From: Pseudomonas sp. MM211
Lineage (GTDB): Bacteria > Pseudomonadota > Gammaproteobacteria > Pseudomonadales > Pseudomonadaceae
Direction of reading: 5' to 3'
DNA: 64,000 nucleotides
NCBI RefSeq assembly: GCF_020386635.1
Contig: NZ_CP081942.1
Span: 2,232,001 to 2,296,000, forward strand
Below the pieces are notes generated by a model. It was not told where the DNA came from and did not search any database. It saw only the letters and a list, made by a program, of their open reading frames with translations. The position numbers and the translations under genes are program-made. Shown here piece after piece: positions 37,484-46,937 of the stretch. Within the stretch, counting starts at the first letter, position 1, and each line of letters starts with the position of its first letter.

Positions 37484-38020
37484 ATGAGCACGACGCCGGC
37501 TCCCGCCGAGGATCTGATGGTTCTTGGCAAGATTGTCTCGGTGCATGGCGTCAAGGGTGAGGTGAAGGTGTTTTCCTTTACCGATCCTCTGGATAACGTG
37601 CTCGACTACCCTCGCTGGACGCTGCGGCGCGATGGCGAGGTGAAACAGGTTGAACTGGCTGGTGGACGTTTGCAGGGCAAGGTTCTGGTCGCCAGGCTGA
37701 AAGGGCTCGATGATCGTGAGGTTGCGCGTACATACGCCGGCTTCGAGATCTGCGTTCCCCGCAGCCAGCTACCGGAACTGGAAGACGGCGAGTTCTACTG
37801 GTATCAGCTGGAAGGTCTTAGCGTCATCGATCAAGAAGGGCAATTGCTCGGCAAGATCGATCATCTGTTCGAGACCGGTGCCAATGATGTGATGGCGGTC
37901 AAGCCGTGCATCGGCAGCCTCGATGATCGCGAGCGCCTGTTGCCTTATACGCAGCAGTGTGTGTTGTCGATCAGCCTCGAGGCTGGCGAGATGCGGGTCG
38001 ACTGGGATGCGGATTTCTGA
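37484..38020 (+). CDS. rimM: Ribosome maturation factor RimM
   Basis: This 178-residue factor has an N-terminal RimM barrel ([20 protein letters not shown]) and a C-terminal PRC-barrel containing [13 protein letters not shown] near residue 103 and [12 protein letters not shown] near the end. It helps maturation of the 30S head by binding S19. It starts seven bases after rpsP and ends four bases before trmD, so it sits inside the operon. Confidence 0.97.
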   Translation: MSTTPAPAEDLMVLGKIVSVHGVKGEVKVFSFTDPLDNVLDYPRWTLRRDGEVKQVELAGGRLQGKVLVARLKGLDDREVARTYAGFEICVPRSQLPELEDGEFYWYQLEGLSVIDQEGQLLGKIDHLFETGANDVMAVKPCIGSLDDRERLLPYTQQCVLSISLEAGEMRVDWDADF

Positions 38021-38024
38021 CGCC

Positions 38025-38777
38025 ATGCCTAGCTTGCGCGTCGATGTCATTACGCTGTTCCCGGAAATGTTCGCCGCCATCGGCGATTACGGCATTACCA
38101 GCCGTGCGGTCAAGCAGGAGCTGTTGCAGCTGACCTGCTGGAACCCACGCAGTTACACCACGGATCGTCATCACACCGTTGACGACCGCCCCTTCGGTGG
38201 TGGTCCTGGCATGGTGATGAAGATCAAGCCGCTCGAAGATGCCTTGGCTGATGCCAGGCAGGCCAGCGGCGGTCAGGCGAAGGTGATCTACCTTTCGCCA
38301 CAAGGCCGCCCGCTGACGCAGGCGGCGGTACGCGAGCTGGCGAAGGAGGAGCGTTTGATCCTTATCGCTGGCCGCTACGAAGGCGTCGACGAGCGTTTCA
38401 TCGAAACGCATGTCGACGAGGAATGGTCGATTGGCGACTACGTCCTGTCCGGCGGTGAGCTGCCGGCCATGGTGCTGATCGATGCGGTAACGCGCCTTTT
38501 GCCTGGTGCATTGGGTCATGCAGATTCGGCCGAGGAAGACTCCTTCACGGATGGCTTGCTCGACTGCCCGCATTACACCCGTCCGGAGGTGTATGCGGAT
38601 AAACGTGTTCCTGAGGTGCTGCTTGGCGGCAACCACGAACACATCCGGCGCTGGCGTTTGCAGCAGTCCCTGGGGCGTACCTGGGAACGTCGTGTCGATC
38701 TTCTGGATAGCCGCTCGCTTTCTGGGGAAGAGAAAAAGCTGCTGGAGGAATACATCCGCCAGCAGGACGATAACTAA
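38025..38777 (+). CDS. trmD: tRNA (guanine37-N1)-methyltransferase
   Basis: This 250-residue SPOUT methyltransferase modifies G37 of tRNAs that read codons starting with C, preventing frameshifts. Conserved motifs are [12 protein letters not shown] at the start, [12 protein letters not shown] near residue 57, [13 protein letters not shown] near 110 and the SAM-knot segment [15 protein letters not shown] near 133. ATG 38025 was chosen over an upstream extension that runs through rimM. Confidence 0.97.
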   Translation: MPSLRVDVITLFPEMFAAIGDYGITSRAVKQELLQLTCWNPRSYTTDRHHTVDDRPFGGGPGMVMKIKPLEDALADARQASGGQAKVIYLSPQGRPLTQAAVRELAKEERLILIAGRYEGVDERFIETHVDEEWSIGDYVLSGGELPAMVLIDAVTRLLPGALGHADSAEEDSFTDGLLDCPHYTRPEVYADKRVPEVLLGGNHEHIRRWRLQQSLGRTWERRVDLLDSRSLSGEEKKLLEEYIRQQDDN

Positions 38778-38819
38778 TGTATCGATGGCCGGCCTGACGG
38801 CCCGTCTTAGGAGCGCAGC

Positions 38820-39170
38820 ATGACCAACAAAATCATTCAGCAACTCGAAGCTGAGCAGATGGGTAAAGAGATCCCTACCTTTGCCCCGGGCGATACCGTA
38901 GTCGTCCAGGTAAAAGTAAAGGAAGGTGACCGTCAGCGTCTGCAGGCGTTCGAAGGTGTAGTAATCGCCAAGCGTAACCGTGGTCTGAACAGCGCCTTCA
39001 CCGTGCGCAAGATCTCCAGCGGCGTAGGCGTTGAGCGTACTTTCCAGACTTACAGCCCGCTGGTTGACAGCCTGTCTGTCAAGCGTCGTGGTGATGTTCG
39101 CAAGGCCAAGCTGTACTACCTCCGCGACCTGTCCGGCAAGGCAGCACGCATCAAGGAGAAGCTGGCTTAA
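38820..39170 (+). CDS. rplS: 50S ribosomal protein L19
   Basis: This 116-residue L19 has the family core [20 protein letters not shown] and [19 protein letters not shown]. It lies at the interface of the two ribosomal subunits. AGGAGCGCAGC precedes ATG 38820. It is the last gene of the operon, with a strong terminator 15 bases after its stop. Confidence 0.98.
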   Translation: MTNKIIQQLEAEQMGKEIPTFAPGDTVVVQVKVKEGDRQRLQAFEGVVIAKRNRGLNSAFTVRKISSGVGVERTFQTYSPLVDSLSVKRRGDVRKAKLYYLRDLSGKAARIKEKLA

Positions 39171-39185
39171 GCCACGCTTCCCTCA

Positions 39186-39216
39186 CGAAAAAAGCAGCCT
39201 TGTGCTGCTTTTTTCG
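39186..39216 (+). terminator. Rho-independent terminator of rpsP-rimM-trmD-rplS
   Basis: CGAAAAAAGCAGC (39186-39198) pairs with GCTGCTTTTTTCG (39204-39216) across a 5-base loop. The A and T tracts make it functional in either direction. Confidence 0.95.
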
Positions 39217-39265
39217 TTTCTGGCGTTTGTTGAAGTGGCAGCAGCGTGGCGGGAGCGGACGGTGA

Positions 39266-39361
39266 GCAGAGCTTTTGTGGGAGAGGCTTTAGCCTCGATT
39301 TTTCCTAGCTAGGCGTAAAGAGCTCGCGGCTAAAGCCCCTCCTACAAAAAGAAAGCTCTGC
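39266..39361. repeat. REP-type inverted pair
   Basis: GCAGAGCTTTTGTGGGAGAG and GGCTTTAGCC on the left are mirrored by GGCTAAAGCC then CCTCCTACAAAAAG and GCTCTGC on the right. The same unit recurs at 59145-59202. It lies in the 290-base gap between rplS and the thioesterase gene. Such GC-rich pairs are spread between Pseudomonas genes by RAYT-type transposases, none of which is in this window. Confidence 0.85.
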
Positions 39362-39462
39362 ATCCACCGCCCGCTTCCGCCTTGTAGAGGCCTTTCCTAT
39401 TAGGTGTAGGTGCGATTTTCGTATCCAATACGCACACCAACGTTGTGAGCAGGTTCTGAGTG

Positions 39463-39870
39463 ATGACTCCCAGAGAGCAGGAAATCCAGCGGCGTACCGA
39501 ACTTTCCGAAACGCGCGTGGCCAAGGCGGTGTTTCCGCCGACCACCAATCATCACAACACCCTGTTTGGCGGCACTGCCATGGCATGGATGGATGAGGTG
39601 TCGTTTATTGCTGCCACCCGTTTCTGCCGACTGCCGCTGGTCACGGTGTCCTCCGATCGTATCGACTTCAGCCATCCGATTCCTGCCGGTACCATCGTCG
39701 AACTGGTCGGTCGGGTGAGTGCGGTCGGCAACACCAGCATGAAGGTGCAGGTCGACGTGTTCGTCGAGGACATGTATGGCGCCCGCCGTGAACTTGCCAT
39801 TCGCGGGGCCTTCAGTTTCGTGGCCATGGGCGAGGACGGCAAGCCGGTGCCGGTGCTGCCTGGTTTCTGA
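39463..39870 (+). CDS. Acyl-CoA thioesterase (hotdog fold, YciA/BFIT type)
   Basis: The 135-residue hotdog-fold enzyme has the catalytic segment FPPTTNHHNTLFGGTAMAWMDE near residue 25-46 (conserved Asn, His and Asp/Glu region), followed by ATRFCRLPLVTVSSDRIDF. It hydrolyses acyl-CoA esters; chain-length preference is not readable. ATG 39463 or the GTG one codon earlier could be used. It is followed by xerD 52 bases later. Confidence 0.9.
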   Translation: MTPREQEIQRRTELSETRVAKAVFPPTTNHHNTLFGGTAMAWMDEVSFIAATRFCRLPLVTVSSDRIDFSHPIPAGTIVELVGRVSAVGNTSMKVQVDVFVEDMYGARRELAIRGAFSFVAMGEDGKPVPVLPGF

Positions 39871-39922
39871 TCGTGCGCGTGCCACTGGCGCCGCCAAACC
39901 TTTGCTGTTTCAGGGGTAACCG

Positions 39923-40819
39923 ATGTCTGCAGTCGACCATCCGCTGATCGAGCGTTTCATCGAGACGTTGTGGCTGGAGAAAGGCCTTTCCGTGCACACC
40001 CGGTCGGCGTACCGCAGTGATCTGGCTTTGCTCAACGGTTGGCTGCAAGGTCGCGACGTCGAGCTGCAGGCAGTGGGGCGCGACGTGTTGCTCGATCATC
40101 TTGCCTGGCGCATGAATGAGGGCTACAAGGCGCGCTCCACGGCGCGGCTGATTTCCGGGATGCGCGGTTTTTATCGATTTCTGCTGCGTGAGGGAGTGAT
40201 CGAAACCGACCCGACCTTGCAGGTGGATATGCCGCAGCTCGGTCGGCCGTTGCCCAAGTCTCTGTCCGAGGCAGATGTCGAGGCACTGCTGGCGGCGCCC
40301 GATCTGGGTGATCCCATCGGGCTGCGTGATCGCGCCATGCTCGAGGTGCTGTATGCCTGCGGGCTGCGGGTCAGTGAGCTGATTGGCCTGACCCTGGAGC
40401 AGGTCAATCTGCGTCAGGGTGTGGTGCGTGTGTTCGGCAAGGGCAGTAAAGAGCGCCTGGTACCCATGGGTGAGGAAGCGATCCGCTGGGTCGAGCGTTA
40501 TTGTCGCGAGGCGCGGCCGGTTCTGCTCGGCGGGCGACCAGGCGATGTGCTGTTCCCCAGTTTGCGCGGCGAGCAGATGACTCGGCAGACCTTCTGGCAC
40601 CGCATCAAGCATCAGGCCAAGGTGGCCGGTATCGCCAAGTCGCTGTCGCCGCATACCTTGCGCCACGCTTTCGCGACCCATCTGCTCAACCATGGCGCGG
40701 ATCTGCGTGTGGTGCAGATGCTTCTGGGGCACAGTGATCTGTCCACCACGCAAATCTACACCCACGTGGCGCGGGCTCGCTTGCAGGCGTTGCATGCGCA
40801 GCACCATCCGCGGGGATGA
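39923..40819 (+). CDS. xerD: Site-specific tyrosine recombinase XerD
   Basis: This 298-residue recombinase acts with XerC at the dif site to resolve chromosome dimers. All catalytic residues are present: R149, K173, H244, R247 (SPHTLRHAFATHLL), H270 (LLGHSDLSTTQIY) and Y279. The N-terminal SAM-like DNA-binding domain covers about residues 8-95. It is followed by dsbC, the usual Pseudomonas neighbour, in the same direction. Confidence 0.97.
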   Translation: MSAVDHPLIERFIETLWLEKGLSVHTRSAYRSDLALLNGWLQGRDVELQAVGRDVLLDHLAWRMNEGYKARSTARLISGMRGFYRFLLREGVIETDPTLQVDMPQLGRPLPKSLSEADVEALLAAPDLGDPIGLRDRAMLEVLYACGLRVSELIGLTLEQVNLRQGVVRVFGKGSKERLVPMGEEAIRWVERYCREARPVLLGGRPGDVLFPSLRGEQMTRQTFWHRIKHQAKVAGIAKSLSPHTLRHAFATHLLNHGADLRVVQMLLGHSDLSTTQIYTHVARARLQALHAQHHPRG

Positions 40820-40926
40820 ATCGGTTGCGGTAGTTCGCGCTTTGCATCCTGGCTCTGCGGCCTGCAGCTGCGGTTGTGATAATCTTCGTTCTTCCCTCGT
40901 CACCCCGTCGCTCGATAGGAGTATTC

Positions 40927-41652
40927 ATGCGTGTGACCCGCATTTTCGCGGCCATGGCCCTTGGTCTGGTCAGCACCCTCGGCCATGCCGCCGATCCGGA
41001 TCAGACGATCCGCAAGAACCTGTTGTCGATCCAGCCTGATCTGCCGATTGAAGCCATTGCCGAAAGCCCGATGCCCGGTGTCTATCAGGTACAGCTCAAG
41101 GGCGGTCGCCAGCTGTATGCCAGCGCCGACGGGCAATTCGTCATGCAGGGTTACCTGTTCCAGTTCAAGGACGGGCAAGCCATCAACCTGACCGAGGCTG
41201 AAGAGAGCCGCGCCATCGCCAAGCAGATCAATGCCATTCCTGCCAAGGACATGGTGGTGTTCGCGCCCAAGGAGCCGAAAGCACATATCACCGTGTTCAC
41301 CGACACCGACTGCGGTTATTGCCAGAAGCTGCACAGCGAAGTGGCTGAGCTCAACAAGCAGGGTATCGAAGTACGTTATCTGGCCTTCCCGCGTCAGGGG
41401 CTTGGTAGCAAGGGCGCCAAGGATCTTGCCAGCGTCTGGTGCTCGAAGGATCGTCAGGCGGCGATGAATCAGGCCAAATCGCGTCAGTCGGTGGCTGAGG
41501 CCACTTGCGACAATCCGGTGGCCGAGCAGTATCAGCTCGGGCAGATGATCGGCATCAATGGCACGCCAGCGATCATCCTGGAAAACGGCAAAATGATTCC
41601 GGGCTATCAGCCCGCAGCGCAGTTGGCAAAACTGGCGCTGGAAGCCAAGTGA
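40927..41652 (+). CDS. dsbC: Thiol:disulfide interchange protein DsbC
   Basis: This 241-residue periplasmic disulfide isomerase has a signal peptide of about 22 residues (ending GHA), an N-terminal dimerisation domain and a thioredoxin domain with the active site CGYC at residues 129-132. The cis-proline strand is GINGTPAIIL near residue 212. DsbC repairs wrong disulfides and is kept reduced by DsbD. GGAG precedes ATG 40927. It lies between xerD and hom. Confidence 0.96.
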   Translation: MRVTRIFAAMALGLVSTLGHAADPDQTIRKNLLSIQPDLPIEAIAESPMPGVYQVQLKGGRQLYASADGQFVMQGYLFQFKDGQAINLTEAEESRAIAKQINAIPAKDMVVFAPKEPKAHITVFTDTDCGYCQKLHSEVAELNKQGIEVRYLAFPRQGLGSKGAKDLASVWCSKDRQAAMNQAKSRQSVAEATCDNPVAEQYQLGQMIGINGTPAIILENGKMIPGYQPAAQLAKLALEAK

Positions 41653-41682
41653 TTTGAAGGGGTAGTCGATTGACTATCCATT

Positions 41683-41710
41683 GGCCGCTTCGTAATGTGC
41701 GGCTCTTTTT
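41683..41710 (+). terminator. Probable terminator after dsbC
   Basis: GCCGC (41684-41688) pairs with GCGGC (41699-41703) across a 10-base loop, followed by TCTTTTT. The stem is short, so termination may be partial before hom. Confidence 0.6.
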
Positions 41711-41764
41711 CCACGCCTGGAGCACGCTCCGGGCGTTCTATGCAGTGCAGTTGGGGAGTCTAGT

Positions 41765-43069
41765 GTGAATCCGGTCAAAGTAGGCATCTGTGGGCTGGGT
41801 ACCGTCGGTGGCGGTACCGTTAATGTGCTCAAGCGCAACGCCGAGGAAATCGCGCGTCGTGCCGGGCGTGGCATCGAGGTGGCGCAGATCGCTACCCGTA
41901 CACCCAAGCCTCAGTACCAAACGACCGGCATTACCATTACTGACGATGTCTTCGCGGTGGCCAGCAACCCCGAGATCGACATCGTCGTAGAACTGATCGG
42001 CGGCTACAGCATCGCTCGTGAGCTGGTGCTCAAGGCCATCGACAATGGCAAGCACGTGGTGACCGCCAACAAGGCGCTGATCGCCGTGCACGGCAACGAG
42101 ATATTCGCCCGCGCTCGCGAGAAGGGCGTGATCGTCGCCTTCGAAGCGGCGGTGGCTGGCGGCATCCCGGTGATCAAGGCGATCCGTGAAGGCCTGGCGG
42201 CCAACCGCATCAACTGGCTGGCCGGAATCATCAATGGCACCGGCAACTTCATCCTCAGTGAAATGCGCGAGAAGGGTCGTACCTTCGAAGACGTGCTGGC
42301 CGAGGCGCAGGCGCTGGGTTATGCCGAAGCTGATCCGACCTTCGACGTCGAGGGTATCGATGCGGCTCACAAACTGACCATTCTGGCGTCCATCGCTTTC
42401 GGTATTCCGCTGCAGTTCGACAAGGCCTACACCGAAGGCATCACCAAACTGACCACCGCTGACGTCAACTATGCCGAAGCGCTGGGCTACCGCATCAAGC
42501 ATTTGGGCGTTGCACGCCGTACCGAGGCCGGTATCGAGCTGCGCGTGCACCCGACGCTGATTCCGGCCGACCGTCTGATCGCCAACGTCAATGGCGTGAT
42601 GAATGCGGTAATGGTCAATGGCGACGCTGCTGGCAGCACGCTGTTCTACGGTGCTGGCGCTGGCATGGAGGCGACCGCTTCGGCGGTGGTGGCGGATCTG
42701 GTCGATGTGGTGCGTGCCCTGACCACTGATCCGACCAATCGCGTACCGCATCTGGCCTTCCAGCCGGATTCGCTGTCCGACCATCCGATCCTGCCCATCG
42801 CTGAATGTGAAAGCGCCTATTACCTGCGCATTCAGGCCAAGGATCGCCCTGGCGTTCTGGCTCAGGTGGCGAGCATTCTGTCGGAGCGCGGCATCAATAT
42901 CGAATCGATCATGCAGAAAGAAGTCGAAGAACAGGATGGCCTGGTGCCTATGATCCTGGTCACTCATCGCGTTGCCGAGCAGCGCATGAACGACGCCATT
43001 TCGGCACTGGAGGCGCTGACCGATGTGGTCGGCAACGTCGTGCGCATCCGCGTCGAACAACTCAGCTAA
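41765..43069 (+). CDS. hom: Homoserine dehydrogenase
   Basis: This 434-residue enzyme reduces aspartate semialdehyde to homoserine for threonine and methionine synthesis. It has the NAD(P) loop GICGLGTVGGGTVNVL at residue 7, the catalytic core ANKALIA and GGIPVIKAIREGL near 130, and NGTGNFILSEM near 160. A C-terminal ACT domain from about 350 (YYLRIQAKDRPGVLAQVASI) is a site for threonine feedback. GTG 41765 is the start. thrC follows. Confidence 0.97.
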   Translation: MNPVKVGICGLGTVGGGTVNVLKRNAEEIARRAGRGIEVAQIATRTPKPQYQTTGITITDDVFAVASNPEIDIVVELIGGYSIARELVLKAIDNGKHVVTANKALIAVHGNEIFARAREKGVIVAFEAAVAGGIPVIKAIREGLAANRINWLAGIINGTGNFILSEMREKGRTFEDVLAEAQALGYAEADPTFDVEGIDAAHKLTILASIAFGIPLQFDKAYTEGITKLTTADVNYAEALGYRIKHLGVARRTEAGIELRVHPTLIPADRLIANVNGVMNAVMVNGDAAGSTLFYGAGAGMEATASAVVADLVDVVRALTTDPTNRVPHLAFQPDSLSDHPILPIAECESAYYLRIQAKDRPGVLAQVASILSERGINIESIMQKEVEEQDGLVPMILVTHRVAEQRMNDAISALEALTDVVGNVVRIRVEQLS

Positions 43070-43077
43070 TTCAGCCG

Positions 43078-43102
43078 CACGCCGCGCTTTGCTCGCGGCG
43101 TG
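43078..43102 (+). other. Hairpin between hom and thrC
   Basis: CACGCCGCG (43078-43086) pairs with CGCGGCGTG (43094-43102) across a 7-base loop. There is no T-tract, so it is more likely to affect mRNA stability or translation of thrC than to stop transcription. Confidence 0.6.
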
Positions 43103-43127
43103 ACGCTCAACCGAAGGTTTGCAGACA

Positions 43128-44537
43128 ATGCGTTATATCAGCACTCGCGGCCAGGCACCGGCCCTGAATTTCGAAGATGTCCTGCTGGCCGGTCTGGCCA
43201 CTGACGGCGGCCTTTATGTGCCGGAAAACCTGCCGCGCTTCACTCAGGAGGAAATAGCTTCCTGGGTTGGCCTGCCGTACCACGAGCTGGCGTTCCGGGT
43301 GATGCGCCCGTTCGTCACCGGCAGCATTCCGGATGCCGATTTCAAGAAGATCCTCGAAGACACCTATGGCGTGTTCGAGCATTCCGCCGTGGCGCCGCTG
43401 CGCCAGTTGAATGGCAACGAGTGGGTGCTCGAGCTGTTCCATGGCCCGACCCTGGCGTTCAAGGATTTCGCTCTGCAACTGCTCGGTCGCCTGCTCGATT
43501 ACGTGCTCGCCAAGCGCAACGAGCGCGTGGTGATCATGGGTGCCACCTCGGGTGACACCGGCTCGGCGGCCATCGAGGGCTGCAAGGCCTGCGACAACGT
43601 CGACATCTTCATCATGCACCCGCACAACCGGGTGTCCGAGGTGCAGCGTCGGCAGATGACCACCATCCTGGGCGATAACATTCACAACATCGCCATCGAG
43701 GGCAACTTCGATGACTGCCAGGAGATGGTCAAGGCCAGCTTCGCCGATCAAGGCTTCCTTAAAGGCACTCGCCTGGTTGCGGTCAACTCGATCAACTGGG
43801 CGCGGATCATGGCCCAGATCGTCTACTACTTCCATGCGGCCCTGCAGCTCGGTGGCCCGGCGCGTTCAGTGGCCTTCTCGGTGCCGACCGGCAACTTCGG
43901 CGACATCTTCGCCGGTTACCTGGCGCGCAACATGGGCTTGCCGATCAGCCAGCTGATCGTCGCCACCAACCGCAACGACATCCTGCACCGCTTCATGAGC
44001 GGCAACCAGTACGCCAAGGGTGAGCTGTATCCGACCTTGTCGCCGTCGATGGACATCATGGTGTCGTCGAACTTCGAGCGCCTGTTGTTCGACCTGCATG
44101 GTCGCAATGGTTCGTCGATCGCCGCACTGATGACCGAGTTCCGCCAGACTGGCAGCTTTGCCGTCGAGGACGATCGCTGGACCGAGGCCCGCAAGCTGTT
44201 CGACTCCCTCGCCGTGAGCGACGAGCAGACCTGCGAAACCATTGCCGAGGTGTACGCCGCCACTGGCGAGCTGCTCGACCCGCACACCGCCATTGGCGTG
44301 CGTGCGGCTCGCGAATGCCGTCGCAGCCTGGCTGTGCCGATGGTGGTGCTGGGCACGGCGCATCCGGTCAAGTTTCCGGAGGCGGTGGAGAAGGCCGCCG
44401 TCGATCAGTCGCCGGAGCTGCCGCCGCACCTGACCGATCTGTTCGAGCGTGATGAGCGTTGTACCGTGCTGGCCAACGACCTAGCGACCGTGCAGCAATT
44501 CGTGGCTGCCCACGGTAATCGCGGCAAGCCGCTTTAA
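43128..44537 (+). CDS. thrC: Threonine synthase
   Basis: This 469-residue PLP enzyme converts O-phosphohomoserine to threonine. It starts MRYISTRGQAPALNFEDVLL, as in Pseudomonas and yeast-type synthases. The PLP lysine lies in FHGPTLAFKDFALQLLGRLL near residue 113, and the phosphate loop is VPTGNFGDIFAGY near 255. ATG 43128 was chosen over a TTG three codons upstream. It is co-directional with hom, and a terminator follows. Confidence 0.97.
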   Translation: MRYISTRGQAPALNFEDVLLAGLATDGGLYVPENLPRFTQEEIASWVGLPYHELAFRVMRPFVTGSIPDADFKKILEDTYGVFEHSAVAPLRQLNGNEWVLELFHGPTLAFKDFALQLLGRLLDYVLAKRNERVVIMGATSGDTGSAAIEGCKACDNVDIFIMHPHNRVSEVQRRQMTTILGDNIHNIAIEGNFDDCQEMVKASFADQGFLKGTRLVAVNSINWARIMAQIVYYFHAALQLGGPARSVAFSVPTGNFGDIFAGYLARNMGLPISQLIVATNRNDILHRFMSGNQYAKGELYPTLSPSMDIMVSSNFERLLFDLHGRNGSSIAALMTEFRQTGSFAVEDDRWTEARKLFDSLAVSDEQTCETIAEVYAATGELLDPHTAIGVRAARECRRSLAVPMVVLGTAHPVKFPEAVEKAAVDQSPELPPHLTDLFERDERCTVLANDLATVQQFVAAHGNRGKPL

Positions 44538-44556
44538 ACGATAGCGTCTCAGCTCG

Positions 44557-44592
44557 AAAGGCCGGCCACCGTAGGGTGCCGGCCTTTTTTTG
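44557..44592 (+). terminator. Rho-independent terminator of hom-thrC
   Basis: AAAGGCCGGC (44557-44566) pairs with GCCGGCCTTT (44578-44587) and is followed by TTTTT. It lies 19 bases after thrC. Confidence 0.93.
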
Positions 44593-44635
44593 TGCTTGGT
44601 TTTCGCTGCTTGTAGGCGATGGCGCGCACGCTCTC

Positions 44636-44723
44636 GTAGCCTGCGGTTGAGCGAAGCGATACCCAGGAGGGTGCTTGAAATTTAGACCGATCCCGGGTTT
44701 CGCTTCGCTCTACGCCAGGCTAC
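44636..44723. repeat. Long REP-like inverted repeat
   Basis: GTAGCCTG (44636-44643) pairs with CAGGCTAC (44716-44723). Further in, GAGCGAAGCGATACCC is mirrored by GGGTTTCGCTTCGCTC. It fills most of the gap between thrC and the convergent endonuclease gene. It differs in sequence from the REP units at 39266 and 59145. Confidence 0.8.
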
Positions 44724-44734
44724 AGGTACGCCGT

Positions 44735-45457
44735 TCAGTGCCGGTTGATTGCGGCGATCGGCGCCTTTTGGCAGGCGCGTTTGTCGAGTTGCCCGACATA
44801 GGGGTTGGCCCAGCCCATCACGCAGCCCATCAGTTGATTGCGTTGGCGTTCCCAAGGTTGTGCCGGGTAGGTCTTGTTCCAGGCGCTGAACAGCTGGCGG
44901 TTCTGTTTCGACAGCCTGAGTTTGTAGCGGTCGCTCATGTACAGGTAGGTGCGGGCGATCATGCCGCGTACTTCCTTGCGGGGCATGACCTTGCGCGCCC
45001 TGAAGTCGACCACTGTCGGACAGGCGCCGTACTGGCTGGGTTGTTGCGGTAACCAGCCGAAATCGTAGTTGCTGCGATCGCCATTCACTTCGCCAATCGC
45101 CGGCACCAGATTGTGCAGGTCGGCTTCGGCGCGGCGGAATACGTTGTCGTTCTTGCTGCAGTTCTTGCGGCCGCCGTTTTGCCAGCACTGGCGCTGATGG
45201 CCGATTTCCCAGGCTGAGACGATATGCTCCCACTCGATCCGAGACGCGCGGTTGGCATTCTTGCGTGGGGTGTAGCCGCAGCTTTTCAGGTCGACGCGAT
45301 TGCCACTGAAGCTGCAGCCACAGTAGAACTCCACCGACTGACGTTCGTAGAGTTTCCAGCCGATCTTTTTAGCCTGGCTGAAGGTTTGCGGCGGTACGGC
45401 GAGGATTGATGTGGAGAGGGTGATGCAGAGTAAAGCGAGGAGGCTGCGGGACGGCAT
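44735..45457 (-). CDS. endA: Endonuclease I family protein, secreted
   Basis: This 240-residue precursor has a signal peptide of about 20 residues (LLALLCITLSTSILA). Motifs of the EndA/Vvn beta-beta-alpha-metal nuclease fold are IEWEHIVSAWEIGHQRQCWQ near residue 92 (catalytic His and metal Glu/Asn region), ADLHNLVPAIGEVNGDRSNY near 132 and RARKVMPRKEVRGMIART in parts. Eight cysteines suit a periplasmic or extracellular enzyme that degrades DNA. It is a single gene converging on thrC. Confidence 0.9.
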   Translation of the reverse strand: MPSRSLLALLCITLSTSILAVPPQTFSQAKKIGWKLYERQSVEFYCGCSFSGNRVDLKSCGYTPRKNANRASRIEWEHIVSAWEIGHQRQCWQNGGRKNCSKNDNVFRRAEADLHNLVPAIGEVNGDRSNYDFGWLPQQPSQYGACPTVVDFRARKVMPRKEVRGMIARTYLYMSDRYKLRLSKQNRQLFSAWNKTYPAQPWERQRNQLMGCVMGWANPYVGQLDKRACQKAPIAAINRH

Positions 45458-45757
45458 GCGGCTTTCCGAAAAAGGGGCGAATCATACCGGTTCATTTGCA
45501 GATGCCAAGGCTAGCGATCTGATAGCGCGATTATTTTGACGCTGGCTGTTTACGGTAACGTAAGTTTTTGTTCGAAAAGAATTATTGTTTCTGGAGTCGT
45601 GAAGGTGGACTCACTGCGCGAACGCCAGCAGTAGATAAGCCTGCTGGCTATCAACAATTCTCATCGAGTGGACGGAGCATCTGCAGGAACAGCGCTGGCG
45701 TGAGCACGCCGGCTGTCAGATTGAGGACATCAAGCGATCATCTGAGGCGCTTCGAAA
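45458..45757. other. Gap without a recognised gene
   Basis: This 300-base gap lies between the endonuclease gene and the DUF2157 gene. The first 130 bases are AT-richer (GTTTACGGTAACGTAAGTTT), as expected for the endonuclease promoter on the minus strand. A plus-strand frame at 45568-45867 runs antisense into the next gene and has no family likeness. Nothing else is seen. Confidence 0.5.
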
Positions 45758-46798
45758 TCAGCGACGCAGCGCCGGTAGAAGCGCCTGCCAGCTGGTTGGC
45801 AGGTGTCGGCGCAGGGCGCTGGTCATCGCTTCACGGCGTTTCTGATAGAGCAGACCCAGGCCGATGACGCCCAGGCCGATCAGGCTGACCACCACCGGGA
45901 ATAGCAGCGAATCCTCGAACACGTCATGCGCCAGGTAACCGAGATAGCCCGCCACGCCCAGAGCGCCGAAGACCATGAACAGCGGGCGACGCAGTAGCAC
46001 GGCGAGGCCGATCAGGCCCAGATTGATCAGGCAATAGATCAACTTGCCAAACTCGCTGCCGCTGTCCATCAGGCTCAGGCCGCCCCAGAACGCGGTGAGC
46101 CCCGCCAGGTAGCCCCAGAAGGCGAAGTCCTGTTTGCTGCGCCCGTCTACCAGCAGGCTAACGAGCAGAATCAGCAGGCCGAACCAGAGGGAGACATCAC
46201 GGCGTTGCTCCCAGCTGAAGTACTCGCCGTGCAGCAGCTCGCTGAGATCCATCGACATGAACCAGAGGGCAACGGCAATTGGCATGACGATGAACGGAAA
46301 GGGCATCACGCGTAGTACCAGCAGGCCGACCACGATCGTGGCAACCTCCATGAACAGCCAGCCACCTTGCACATAGCGGTAGTAATCGACGTAGTCGGTT
46401 TGCGTGTCGCCTAGCGGCCAGAAGCCGAATACCCGCTGGCCTGCAAACACCACCAGGGGTGTCATGCTTACCGCCACCGCCGCCAGCAGACCGCCGGGAA
46501 TCGGCTGACCGCGTTGCCATAGGCTTCGACCCGCTAGAAGGAACAACAGCAGGTAGGTGCCACTGATCAGCAACAGGGCTGTGTCGCCGATGCTCATCCA
46601 GGCTTCGGTCATCAGCCAGCCCATGGCACCGATGATCAGCAGCGCACCGAAGTAATAGGCCACATGGGACAACTGAAAGCTGGGGCGGCTGTGTGGGTCG
46701 TGCTGAAGAAAGTCCAGCAGGGCCTGATCCTGGCCGGGCTGAAGAACGCCGGCCTGGACGGCGCGGTTCAGGTCACTGCTGTCGATCTTGAGTGTCAT
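45758..46798 (-). CDS. DUF2157 domain-containing membrane protein
   Basis: This 346-residue protein has an N-terminal cytoplasmic DUF2157 segment (LKIDSSDLNRAVQAGVLQPG, about residues 1-50). About ten hydrophobic segments follow, the first being SHVAYYFGALLIIGAMGWLM. The function of the family is unknown. ATG 46798 has GGGACT upstream. It stands alone, 139 bases after rhlB on the same strand. Confidence 0.8.
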   Translation of the reverse strand: MTLKIDSSDLNRAVQAGVLQPGQDQALLDFLQHDPHSRPSFQLSHVAYYFGALLIIGAMGWLMTEAWMSIGDTALLLISGTYLLLFLLAGRSLWQRGQPIPGGLLAAVAVSMTPLVVFAGQRVFGFWPLGDTQTDYVDYYRYVQGGWLFMEVATIVVGLLVLRVMPFPFIVMPIAVALWFMSMDLSELLHGEYFSWEQRRDVSLWFGLLILLVSLLVDGRSKQDFAFWGYLAGLTAFWGGLSLMDSGSEFGKLIYCLINLGLIGLAVLLRRPLFMVFGALGVAGYLGYLAHDVFEDSLLFPVVVSLIGLGVIGLGLLYQKRREAMTSALRRHLPTSWQALLPALRR

Positions 46799-46937
46799 GC
46801 ACGAGTCCCTGTAATGGCGCAAAACCTTGTCGCCCGTTACAGGCGCAGGGCGCTACGCGATGACGCTGTAGTGGTATGGGCCAGAGTGGTGGGCCACTCT
46901 GGCCAGTAGGCTGCCGGACGGCGAAGCCTGGTGCTAG

